The notes under the pieces were generated by a model. That model ran no database searches. It was not told where the DNA came from and saw only the letters and a list, made by a program, of their open reading frames with translations. This document shows positions 54,040 to 64,000 of a DNA stretch of 64,000 nucleotides, piece by piece. The position numbers and the translations under genes are program-made. Positions within the stretch are counted from its first letter, which is position 1, and every line of letters starts with the position of its first letter. Location: NCBI GenBank assembly GCA_947846985.1, contig CANTUZ010000026.1, positions 53,054,730 through 53,118,729 on the forward strand, read 5' to 3'. This DNA is from Fratercula arctica (Eukaryota > Chordata > Aves > Charadriiformes > Alcidae).

Positions 54040-54294
54040 ATGGGGCACAGTGCGAAACCAGAGGCAAGCCAGACCCCTACTTACAATTTCTATATGCCCC
54101 TCAGACTACACCCTAGCCAGGGATTACCTAAGCAGGGTGTCAGGCTAGGGGGATCTGCACCTCTGATCCATCTTGACAGAGGTTTCAGAGCGGGAAGGCA
54201 GACCAGGGCAGTGGAGCACCATCACACTAGCTCCCTGAAGGCCGAGAAGCTATTAATGATCCTGTATGAGTCCCACAAATGGCAGCAGCTATGA
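54040..54294 (+). other. 84-codon ORF in a GC-richer block, unassigned
   Basis: This plus-strand frame from ATG 54040 to a stop at 54292-54294 sits in an abrupt GC-rich island with sharp edges against AT-rich DNA. The peptide is mixed and hydrophilic, with a Pro/Thr-rich start, a Gly/Arg-rich centre and a helical-looking end with KAEKLLMILYESHKW. It has no signal peptide or membrane segment. I do not recognise the family. It may be a piece of an interspersed element or a retrocopy, since it lies 200 bp from a repeat cluster. No poly-A tail or flanking duplication is visible. Confidence 0.2.
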
Positions 54295-54479
54295 CAAAGG
54301 CTGAAATTTGCATATTTTCTGTACAACTGTTTTCAGTAACAGAGACACTCATCCAGGCACCACATACAAGTCTTCCTTGTCCAAAAATTCAGTTTGGTAT
54401 CTAACTGTTTTGTGTAAAGATTTGTTTTCCTTACATATTTAATCAACCATAACTTGTTATTGTTTATGCTGCTAGACTA

Positions 54480-55158
54480 GGGCTCACTTGCCAACACGAT
54501 CAGCTCCAGTGCAAGCATGTTTCACAGTGGAGGAGGGCATCACTGTGTACAGGGGGATTTCCTGACCCTGGAAAATCCCAGGGCATCACAGAAAACTGCC
54601 AGGAGCAACAAGTCTCACAAGAGCGGCTAACGAGGCCTGGGAGGGGCCAGGACCAATGGTGGCCACCCCCTGCTCCCACAAAAGGCAGCTATAGGGAGTA
54701 TAAGGGACCAGGACCATTGCTAAAAGAGTGGGCAAAAAGGGTGTGGGACAACACCCAGGGCCTGGCATGGCAGTTCAAGTGGGAAGGCTCTCAGGGAGGG
54801 CTCTTCTTTGAAGGACAGCCATTCCACTGGCCGAATGATACACTTGGAGGATACATAACCCAACAACTGGGCACCCTTCTGTGACCATCTGGACAGGTCA
54901 AGGGCACTCAACCTACCTGAATCTCAAGGCAGAATGGTGGGCACTCATCTGCGCGCAAAGGCTTCATCTACAGCTGGGGACTCTGCACCTTCTACCCCAG
55001 CAGTGGCTGGTGACTCCACCCAGATGGAGTTGCTGAAGAAAGAGGTACCAGTGCAGACCTCAGACTGCAGGAGGAGCCTAGAACTTTCTCCTGGGGCAGG
55101 GATAGATGGCAGACCTGCCTGCAGAAGGTGAGACAGGTGGAGGACATTCTGCCAGAGA
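54480..55158 (+). mobile_element. GC-rich repeat-like block, possibly CR1 5' region
   Basis: About 680 bp of GC-rich sequence ends exactly where a minus-strand CR1 begins. It holds CCAAT (54653-54657) and TATAAG (54699-54704) 42 bp apart, with the same GGACCAGGACCA-type word following each. Further on, a 65-codon plus frame (54934-55131) and the words CTGCAGGAGGAG and GATAGATGGCAGACC remind me of the CR1 5' UTR/ORF1 start, which would make this the 5' part of a plus-strand CR1. That is recall and not comparison; an LTR fragment or another element remains possible. Confidence 0.35.
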
Positions 55159-55790
55159 TGGATGATAATCTACTTCCAAAACCCCTGCCATGGATAGGGA
55201 CACCTCCCAGTACACAAGGTTGCTCAAAGGCCCCATCCAGCCTGGCCTTTAACACTTCCAGGGATGGGGTATCCACAGCTTCCGTGTGCAACCTGTGCCA
55301 GTGCCTCACCACCCTCACTGTAACGAGTTTCTTCCTAATATCCAATTTAAATTTGCCCTCTTTCAGGTTGAAACCATAACCCCTTGTCCTATGGCTACAC
55401 TCCCTGATAAAGAGTCCCTCCCCATCCTTCCTGTAGGCCCCCTTCAGGTACTGGAACTCTCAGAACCTTCTCTTCTCTAGGTTGAACAACACCAACTCTC
55501 TTAGCCTGTCCTCATAGCAGAGGTGCTCCAGCCCCTGATCATCTTTGTGGCCCTCCTCTGAACATGCTCCAACAGGTCCCTGTCCTTCTTATGTTGGCAT
55601 CCCAGAGGTGGAAACAGTACTTCAGTTAGAGACTCACCAGAGTGGACTAGAGGGACAGAATCACCGCCTTGGACCTGCTGGCCAAGCTTCTTTCATGCAG
55701 CCCAGGACGCGGGTGGCTTTCTGGGCTATGAATACACATTGCTGGCTCATGTTGAGCTTCTCATCAAGCAGTGCCCCCAGGTCCCGCACA
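55159..55790 (-). mobile_element. CR1 LINE fragment (minus orientation)
   Basis: The plus strand shows the reverse complement of the CR1 3' UTR and RT C-terminal region, from CCCCTGCCATGG near 55182 to the segment ending GTGCCCCCAGGTCC. It matches the order seen in the copy at 24 kb. The last 40 or so bases of CR1, including the octamer tail, are missing at the left, where the GC-rich block abuts directly. The right end meets a second CR1 in opposite orientation. Confidence 0.9.
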
Positions 55791-55793
55791 GGG

Positions 55794-56147
55794 GGACAGA
55801 GCAATCACAGCAATCCCAAGCACAAATACAGGCTGGGCAGAAAATGGATTGAGACTAACCCTGAGGAGAAGGACTTAGAGGTGTTGATTAGATGCCTCTT
55901 GGATGTAGATTTAGATTAGATATGAGGCAAAAAAATTTCAGTATGTGGGTGGTGAGGCACTCGAAGAGGTTCTTCAAAGAAGTTGTGGATGTTCCGTCCC
56001 TGGAAGTGTTCAAGGCCAGGTTGGATGGGGCTTTAAGCAACCCAGTCTAGTGGAAGGTGTCCGTGCCCATGACAGGTGGTTTTTAACTAATTGATCTTTA
56101 AGGTCACTTCCAATCCAAACCATTCATGATTCTATGATACTATGATT
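55794..56147 (+). mobile_element. CR1 LINE fragment (plus orientation, internal deletion)
   Basis: It begins in the RT C-terminal region (an EEKDLEVL-coding segment near 55860-55885), then jumps near 55890-55920 to the CR1 3' UTR, so several hundred bases are deleted. It ends properly with the octamer pair ATTCTATG, ACTATGAT at 56129-56147. The 3' UTR (55996-56071) is the inverse of 55189-55264 in the neighbouring copy, making an inverted-repeat pair about 730 bp apart. It encodes nothing intact. Confidence 0.92.
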
Positions 56148-56861
56148 AGCTATTAAAGGCTTGTGTCAGAAAAAACAATAGCAGGTGTATCATTGTACTT
56201 GGAGGACAAAAATAGCTGCACAAAAATAGCCAGCAACTGATCGAGAGCAGCACAGGGGTCAGGATAACTAAGTCTCAACAGCTGTTGAAACACTCTCCAC
56301 ATGTGTACTAACAGTATGACAAAACAATAAACATCATGCAGGAATGCCAATAAGTAGGGTTACTTGTCAGCTTTTCAATTTTCATGCACATTCTAGCCTT
56401 CCTCCTCTTTTTCATACTAAATGATTCTAGTCAGGTATTTACTCTCAAACAGAATAGATATGAGACTTGACTGAAAAAATAATTTCTAAATTTTCCATGT
56501 TTGACACAACTGGTTAATCATGTGGTATAACTTCAGATTATTTCACATTAAATTACAGAAGAGGTAGTTGGGTATTATGGTAATAAGTGAGTTATAACGT
56601 CTGATTTTTATGAACTGCTTTTTTCCAGCACTGGAAAGAAAGCGATGTTTCTGAGAAGTTTAATGCCATTTTGCAGGGAGAGATTCTGGCTGTCTTCACA
56701 AGATTTCATATTTGAGGAAGATGAACATATGCATACCTAACACCTGAAGTTGGCAGAACATTGCTGGGTTCTGAGAATCCAGGAAATTTCTGTAGCAATT
56801 ATGAGATAAGCAAATCATTAATCCAAGTGAAATTTTCATAGCTTATTCTAAAGGCTGATAC
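56148..56861. other. Unique AT-rich spacer
   Basis: About 700 bp between the CR1 pair and the solo LTR. I see no gene or repeat in it. Confidence 0.6.
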
Positions 56862-56866
56862 ATACT
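56862..56866. repeat. Target-site duplication, left copy
   Basis: ATACT directly precedes the TG of the solo LTR and matches 57364-57368 exactly. Confidence 0.85.
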
Positions 56867-57363
56867 TGTTCTGGTTATAGCTGGGAAAAAGTTATTTTTC
56901 TTTCTAGTGATAGCTGTGAAAGTAATGTCAATAATGCATATTGTTTTAGTTGTTGTTAAGTGACGTTTATACTTTTGAAGGACTCTTTTCAGCCTCCCAT
57001 AGAAGCTGAGAGGAGCATAGACAGAAAAATGGAATATTCTGTACCATAGATGTCATGCTCGGTATGTAAATGGGGCTTGGCCTGTGGGGTTGGAATCCAT
57101 GATCACTTCTCTGGAAGGTACCAACCCACTGGGTGGTGAGAGTGACTTGTATCGTTGTTATTGTTGTTTGTTATTATTATTGTTGTTGTTGCTATTTTCC
57201 TTTTCTGTTATTGTTCTACTAAACTGTCTTTAGCTCAACCCACGAGTTTTTTTCTTTCCCTTTCCCCTCCTTTTCTCCCTCTTCTCCCAGACCTTTTAAG
57301 GGGAAGGGGGAGAACTGTGCAAGTGGCTGCCTGGTCCTAGTTGCTGGCTGGGGTTAAACCACA
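56867..57363 (+). mobile_element. Solo LTR of an avian endogenous retrovirus
   Basis: A 497-bp element begins TGTTCTGGTTATAGCTGGG and ends GGGTTAAACCACA, a terminal pattern that I recognise from an LTR family abundant in birds. The ends are TGT...ACA. A degenerate TATA region (GGTATGTAAAT, 57061-57071) is followed by a TTG/TTA-rich tract and a CTCAACCCACGAGTTTT block, in the family's usual order. Both flanks carry the same 5 bp, ATACT (56862-56866 and 57364-57368). A single LTR with matching target duplication shows that the internal provirus was lost by LTR-LTR recombination. Five-base duplications fit an ERVL-type integrase. The polyadenylation hexamer is degenerate. Confidence 0.93.
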
Positions 57364-57368
57364 ATACT
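57364..57368. repeat. Target-site duplication, right copy
   Basis: ATACT directly follows the CA end of the solo LTR and matches 56862-56866 exactly. Confidence 0.85.
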
Positions 57369-60300
57369 CCAGGTCAACTTACAAAGGTATTAATGAAAAA
57401 ATGCATTTTCTTTTTTTTTAACACCAAAAAACTGAGCAGTACATTGTGAATCAGAATTTGAGAAAGTACTTAAATCTTGTGAAGTTCTTGGGCTTCTTTC
57501 TTCTTCTTTAGAAACTTTAAAAGGTTCCTGAGCATTAAATGATTTGTTTAACAAGCATATTGAAATTCATTTTGGCCAACATAGAAAAGCAGTAAGACTT
57601 TAAATGATAATAAGTGTAAATGAGATAAGAGATACGTGGAGAGTTATTGAGAGCAAAACATCATTTTGCTGTCAGAGAACAGAAAAGCTAAGTAGGAGAA
57701 AATAGAGAAAGAAGAATATCCTCTGTTTTTTAATCAAAACCAATATGACTGGAAACAAAACATTTAAAAGGTACATTGATTTCCATGTGGGCAGAATAAG
57801 TCGTGACCGATAATTACACTAGAACACTCCTGGTTACAACTGACAGAGCTTCTCCCCCTGGAAAACTCTTTCATAAAATAAAGTGTTTGAAGAAAAATCC
57901 AATGTGTATATAAAGCTATGTATTATGCTGCATTTACAACTCTGCTATTAACTACTGCAATCTTATTCATTAGCATGATACAAAAATGAATTTAGAAACA
58001 ACCTGTGTTGTATAGGAAAACAGACAAAAGAACAATAAATATTGCTATACCTCAGTCCAGGTTATATATGACTGCTACGGTTTCAAAGGAAACATTATTA
58101 TTATCTAAATTGCACTGTCTGGTCTTCTAAGAAAAAGAAAGAAGCACTGTAAAATATTGTCGCAAGAACTTTGCAGCAGAACCTTAAAAATGAAATATAC
58201 TTGATCATTTCATACATGACTTGCAGCCCTCCCTATCTGTGGCAGAAAAAGAAAAATAACAGTCAGAAATGTGTTTTCCTCTTCTAAAGATCCTAAAGAA
58301 GTTTTTTTGTTTAGGCAGCCTTGAAAATTAACTCTTTCCCCTTCCTATTCTCTATACTCATTTTCTCTTAACTGGTTTCTTGGCTTTGTCCTCTAAATTT
58401 CCTTTATTGCTTTACGGACTCTCTTCTTTACTGAACTCTATGTTGCAGCCTGTCATGACTCTTAGTACTAGATCATGTGGTGACAAAAAAATACCTCCCT
58501 CTCTATCCTGTTTTTCTTATTGTGTGTCTCTGTTGTGCCATCCTATCTGAACAATTTTGCTGGGTTTTTTTCAGTGATGTTTGTTTTCTGAGGCCGACAA
58601 GTGTTGAAGTGTGAACTTGCATGCTTGTGTTGAACTATCTTCTAGTTGAAAGTCATTCTGGAATGCCAAAAGGATAGACTTTGCTATCTGAGACTGTTTG
58701 GGGATAGTGATAGTATTCTGTAAGATTTTGGGCAAAATACAGAGATTTTTTCCTCTTCCTAACTATAGATTTATTACATAAAGCAGAGGTGTGAGATCTT
58801 AGCATGAATATGCAGCAGAAGTATTTCGAAAACCCACCTTGAATCTGGGCATAGAACGGACATGCTGGGAACAAATTTCTCCTTTCATTCAATTTCTGAG
58901 CCAGATGAGTGCATTTATTACTTAACTATATATAATATTTGGTAAGCCTTTCAGAGATCCACAACCATTTGAATCTCCATGCTCTTACTATATTCTGACC
59001 TTTGAAGCCACCAAACCAGGTACTGTCTGCAGGGAGTCAGTGACAAACATTTTACCAGATTTTAATTAGATTTTTCTCCTTGCATATGAGGATTCAACAG
59101 GCCTTTCATGTCACAATGAATTGAGGGACTTAGTTTGCACAAGATGCTTTTGTGGGGTAATATGTCACCCAGTGGTAGGAGGAAATCAGAGAAAAGCATC
59201 TGAAACATAGTAATGTAAAGAGCATATTTTGAACAAGTAATTAAATATTTGATATATGGATTTCCACTGTTATTCTTCAGGTTGTGATACTGACACCAGA
59301 GCTAACCTCACTTCTCAGTTAGTTGAATGTTATGTCAGTAATGCAGGAAAATATAAAGCAGAATAATGCTAAGCACTGTATCTTTTATCACCACTACAGG
59401 GCTGCATCACAACAAATCAAACAAAGTCAGTATGATCAAGCTCTCACATCTGTGCAGCAAAAGAAATTATACCACAACAGGAAGATCTGTGCACAAAAAA
59501 TAAATTATTTTTTGCCTATGGGCAGATATTCTATTTGGCCTGCTTTTTCTTTAAGAACAGTCACAGACTGGAGCTATACTGGAGCTAATTCAAAGGTAGA
59601 TATTTTTCAGATATCCCTTTCTTACATAAACAATACACTGTTAAGAACACCAGGTGTCTTTACAACTATAAGGTTATGCACAAAATACTTACCAATAAGA
59701 TCTGCTATGCAGTCTGCTATTAAAGCTCTAAATGTCCTTACTAAGACAAAACCTTAAGGTCTGAGCAATAGACCATACTAGATACACATACTTTGTGTTC
59801 TATGTGCTCCAACCCTTGCCACTGCTGTAGTCTCTCCACTCCTGTCTTATTTATAAACTGAGCCTTGGTACTATTCTAACATGGCTCTGTTCTTTTCTCA
59901 CAGTCTGGCAGCCTTACTGAGACAATGTTCAATGAACGGTGGATGAGTCGCCAGAAAAATTGAAATTGAGGCATTATTGTACAGACAGAGAGAGCTATGC
60001 CGAGGATCAATTACAGTAAATTTAAAAACTCCCAAAGGGCTTTGGCTGTGTTCAATTAAAGCTTAATTATAACTAAATGAGTACCCCCAAAGAGGTTTTA
60101 GTTCACTAAGGATCTAGGGAGTGCACAAATATGTCTGGTGATGAAGTCTGTCTTTATTAGTGCTATGGTCTATTTCTATTGCAGTGGTCCTCAGCAGGCT
60201 GTGCTGAGTCTGCTTCTCCATCCATTAGTCATTTAAATTCATTACTCCTTAGAAATAACAAAATTCTGATATCTCGCAGGGCACTGTCACAAAATATTAC

Positions 60301-63300
60301 ACCTTGTCTTAGCTTTTACAGTACATATATCAAATGAAACTAGTGGAACCAGGAGTGAAACCAGGCTGAACACAAACTAAAGCATCTTTGCATGGCAGGA
60401 AGAACGGTGCCAAATAATTCCTAACAAACGATGTTGTTAACAAAGTTTCCAGGGAAGCCCAGGCAAGCTCAAGGAACAGAAATCCAGTGGGTGTTACTAA
60501 GGACAGAGAAGTCATGTAAGGCTCATATATCCTCTGAGATGAAAGCAGTTATAGAATGGGAGAGCACTAGAGGGTGGGGACAGTACCAGCTCTTAGGTTT
60601 TGCCACTGGTAGCTGTTTATGGCTGTTTAGGAGACCTTGTGGACCTTTGCTTCTGTATGCCACTTAAGGAATAAATTATGATTATTTTTCACCTAAGTGG
60701 AATTATCAGGCAGATACTTTGGTAGTATAAACAACAACTATGTTTAAGGTTGAGAAGTCGTGAGTACTAAATGAAAAGTGTCAAATCTCCGCAGATGAAA
60801 GTTTTTTTCAAAATATCTTGTAATTTAAAGGTGGAATATCAAGTCTGGACTCCTATATTGCAATGAGACTCAATAGAAAGTAAAACCTACTATGATTAAG
60901 ACTCTATCATGTAACTCAGAACTTGTGTAAATTCAGACTAATAACAATGTTATCTAATGATTTACAGCAGAGTAGGGAAACAATGACAGATCATCATTTA
61001 GTATGATCCACAGCTTCCCATGCAAACTACATGTCAACTAGAGACTTGAAACCTTATTGATATTCTTCTTTCTGTTACTAATTTTGACAATCTTTCTTTC
61101 TGTGGTTGTTTAATGCAGAGACTTAGGTTTGTACTCAGTTACTAGTTATTTTTTGCTTAAGACAGTCTATAAAGTTGACACCAGTCTTCCAGTTCTTTGG
61201 CTGTAGAAATAAATTTTAAAATAGTTTAAAACCTAAATATAATCTTTAAATTAAGCTAGATGTCAACTCCATAGGAATAATAATTTTTATAGAGGAAGAA
61301 GAGGCAAGAGAAGGAAATAAGCTTTGAGGAGAGCAATAAAAAAAGACAAAATTTTAGCTTTCTAAAACAGAGTTTAATTTATAAACTTTTGTCTCATCTT
61401 TGTCATTAATTTGTTTTATGTCTTTTTGGATCCTGACATGCTGAGACCTTCACAGAAATAAAAAAAAAGACAATATTCCAAAGGAATGCTTCTTCCAAAA
61501 TGTAGCATACAAAAGACAGTACACCTTCTTCAAATAATATGCAAAGAAACCTTGACTAAGGCACTGAAAACTGGTGAAAGATAAAGCTCAATGTGCTGTT
61601 CAGATAATTTCCAAAGAAATTTCATCTTAAAACATCTAAAAAGACTCAAACTGTAACAGGAAAAAACACCTTATATATGTCAAAAAAAACCCCCAAATTA
61701 TCTGGCTTTTCTCTCTGACTTTCTGATTTATGCTTTTTCAGTCTGTTACAAGTACCTTGGTTTACTACAGCACAGATTCCACTCTCCCATGTGCTTGCAG
61801 TTCTGTAGTTCTGCAGATCTGTTGTAATAGCCATAAATGTTGCGGAGTGACAATACATTTAGATGTTTGCACTGTGACCTCTTAGGTATCTATAGGTGTG
61901 CCAGTTAAGTGCAAATGCCTGTGTGCAAATAGCTATGCAGATCTAATAACATTTGGGTTAATTTCACTACATTTTTTATAATGGTCTGCATTTCACTTGA
62001 CCCTAAATTTTATGGGTATTTTCATTCATGTGTTTAATAATTTTTGCATTATTTTATAATCAGTGAGTACCAATGGGTGTAAGTTCAGCATGTGTATTGA
62101 TATGGGTAAGTAGCATTATTACAGTAGCATCTATCTTTGATATCTTTTTTATTGGCCTGTAGTGACCTTGGTAAAATATTGAAAGCAAATTTTCTAATTA
62201 GTTTAGAAAGAGCTTAATTTTCTCCTCAAAGTTTTTGACCATTGAAACTTTTATAAAATTAAAAAAAGCTGCTAACAAGCTACAAATCAGTACTGAAATA
62301 ATTGAAGCAACCTAGTAAACACTAAAATTTTGAAATAAAATTTTATCTTAGCATGATGGAAAATATTTCTGAGTTGAAGCTTTCAAAATCATCCTTCCAT
62401 CTGTCTGTCTGTCTATATTTTTGCATTGGGATTTCCATTAAATCCATATGACTTTATGAAGGAAAATCACTGTTACCCAGATGCATTTTTCATTTTAATA
62501 CCTAGAGCTTGTTTTTACTCATTCTGATTGGCTTAAAAGGAGAATAAAGATAAGGTCTTCTCCATACTAGATAGACCTTCCATTACAGAGCTCATACTAA
62601 CAATAACTCAACAAAGAATTTTGGATCAGCGGAGCTAATTTTCTGGATCCTCCCATTTTGGGATAGTATTTATTTGCAGCATTTTTCCCAGAAAACAGAA
62701 TGTCAGACCTGAGACAATCTTCATTTTTATATAACACATTATGGCTTTGGAAAAAAAAAAAATTGAAATAAAATTTTGAAATTAACTTTTTTTTTAATTT
62801 ATTATCTCCTAGTTTACAAGTACCTCAGCTGTAATTTCCTACTTCCCAATGAACTTACAATTCCAAACCCAGTCATGTAGCAATATGAAAGTGGACATAA
62901 TCTAAAAGCATACATTTGTTATTAATGGTCTTACTCTTTCTTGACCTTGAAATGTGTTCATACTGTTTGATGTGCACAGGGTCTTTAACCTCTTAATTAC
63001 CTGAGAAGTAATGTTCCCATTCTTTTTGTAGGTAAATGAATTTGAAATTATTAACTTGTCAGAGGATCAACAGGCACAGTAAACATTTTCTGTTATTTGC
63101 ACTGGGTAAGATTGCTTTTTAATTAAAACGACAGTTATGGTGCTACTCATTAGAAAGCGAAGTGAAATACAGTCACCTCTGAGGTTTTCTTGTGATGTTG
63201 ACAGTTTAATAACCGTTTGTTGCTAAATGTTTTCTAATACTCTGACATTTCTGAGCAGCTTTATTATTTTAAGGCACTCATTCTGTCACTGCTATGTAAG

Positions 63301-64000
63301 GATGCCATAAAGAATTCATCTGTCTATTTGTAATTATTGTGGCAAAGTGCTAATATGTGGATTAGGTTTAAATTGTGTAAAAGGAGGATGGGGGAAGAAA
63401 GGATTTATGTTTGCTTATTCACTTTGTTATTTAGAAACATTTTTGTAGCACTCATCACCATAGAGTCTGAGTGCCAAAGTTGCCATTTTTTTATACGTAT
63501 AATGTTCATGTGCACTTAAAGTAAGAAAGTGCTTTACAGTGTTTTAAAAAGTGTTTCCAAAAAAAATGGAAAGCAACTAAAGAGAAGCCAATTACATATA
63601 TATTGCTTTCAGCTCACTATAAAAATGGCAAGGCTTTATGAGCTGCTGTTTTCAGTGGACTTTTTGTCATTTGTGTAGTTTTTAGTCATGGTCACCCTCA
63701 TTACAATAATAAAAAAGAAGGAAATTATATCTTCATAATTATTTTTTTTCCTATAGAAATTAATATATCCTACTTTTTTATTACTGCCTTTTCACTTATC
63801 TTTCCTGTTCCCTACACTGGTGATTTCTGCATGGGCAGCACACAAGAGAAGAAATGCTTAAGGCTTAAGGCTTTAGAGACAAAACTAGTCACTTAATTGT
63901 GTGTCTTTAATGAACAATAATCTTGAAAAAAAAGTAGTTTGTACACATTTCTGATGATGAATAAACTATTCTACTCATCCATTTACAAAAAAATATAAAT
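57369..64000. other. AT-rich non-coding stretch, no recognised gene
   Basis: No recognised exon, RNA gene or mobile element to the window end. It has a short CTGT tetranucleotide run near 62400-62414 and several short A/T runs. One 144-codon frame is listed separately. Confidence 0.6.
59323..59757 (+). other. 144-codon ORF, unassigned
   Basis: This is the longest ATG-to-stop frame in the window. The peptide is rich in Gln, Lys, Asn, Ile and Tyr, has no signal peptide, membrane helix or motif that I recognise, and is not low-complexity. No consensus splice sites bracket it cleanly and no Kozak-like context is seen. In an AT-rich 64 kb window a frame of this length can occur by chance, so it is recorded for comparison only. 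Confidence 0.15.

Noticed and set aside
54992..55345. 117-codon minus-strand ORF
   Set aside because: It crosses the junction of the GC-rich block and the CR1 3' UTR, so it is a fusion of non-coding parts of two elements.
55545..55919. 124-codon plus-strand ORF
   Set aside because: It runs across the junction of two inverted CR1 fragments; only its second part is sense CR1 RT, and the rest is antisense CR1.
55159..56147. Simple twin-priming inversion of one CR1
   Set aside because: Both fragments contain the same 3' UTR segment, whereas twin priming gives non-overlapping parts of a single template.

Overview
This is a 64 kb, AT-rich stretch of vertebrate nuclear DNA, almost certainly from a bird. 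I base that on its repeats. It has several CR1 LINE copies in both orientations, two with the 3' CR1 octamer tail (variants of CATAGAAT or its complement). It also has two LTRs of the kind common in bird genomes, one a solo LTR with a perfect 5-bp target duplication and one followed by a tRNA-Lys-like primer binding site. I cannot name the species. There are no operons, bacterial genes, CRISPR arrays or recognisable structural RNA genes. I recognise no host protein-coding exon, so the window is best read as intergenic or deep-intron sequence.

Layout. 1-23.7 kb: unique AT-rich DNA with short simple repeats and one 13-bp perfect inverted repeat (13022-13070). 23.74-27.82 kb: a retroelement cluster. 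It contains a short minus-strand CR1 ending in a foldback palindrome, then a ~2 kb minus-strand CR1 with a decayed endonuclease/reverse transcriptase frame. After these comes a plus-strand endogenous retrovirus remnant: 5' LTR, primer binding site, leader and a gag-like frame with 13-residue repeats, ending in an A-rich tract with no 3' LTR. 27.8-54.0 kb: mostly unique AT-rich DNA with a small CR1 tail (40.15 kb), long homopolymers, a pure (TTTTG)13 array and a CpG-dense hairpin-forming patch at 43.1-43.3 kb. 54.0-57.4 kb: a second, GC-richer repeat cluster. It holds an 84-codon ORF of unknown origin, a GC-rich block that may be CR1 5' sequence, two CR1 copies in inverted orientation, and the solo LTR. 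57.4-64.0 kb: unique AT-rich DNA with one 144-codon ORF that I cannot assign.

Nothing in the window looks like a set of genes working together. The autonomous elements are all broken: the larger CR1 has a substituted catalytic RT motif, an in-frame stop and frameshifts, and the retrovirus lacks everything after a gag-like start. I did not find a clear new biological system. The most informative items are structural: the foldback at a CR1 5' end, the inverted CR1 compound locus, the gag-like tandem repeat, the solo LTR with intact target duplication, and the CpG-dense patch.
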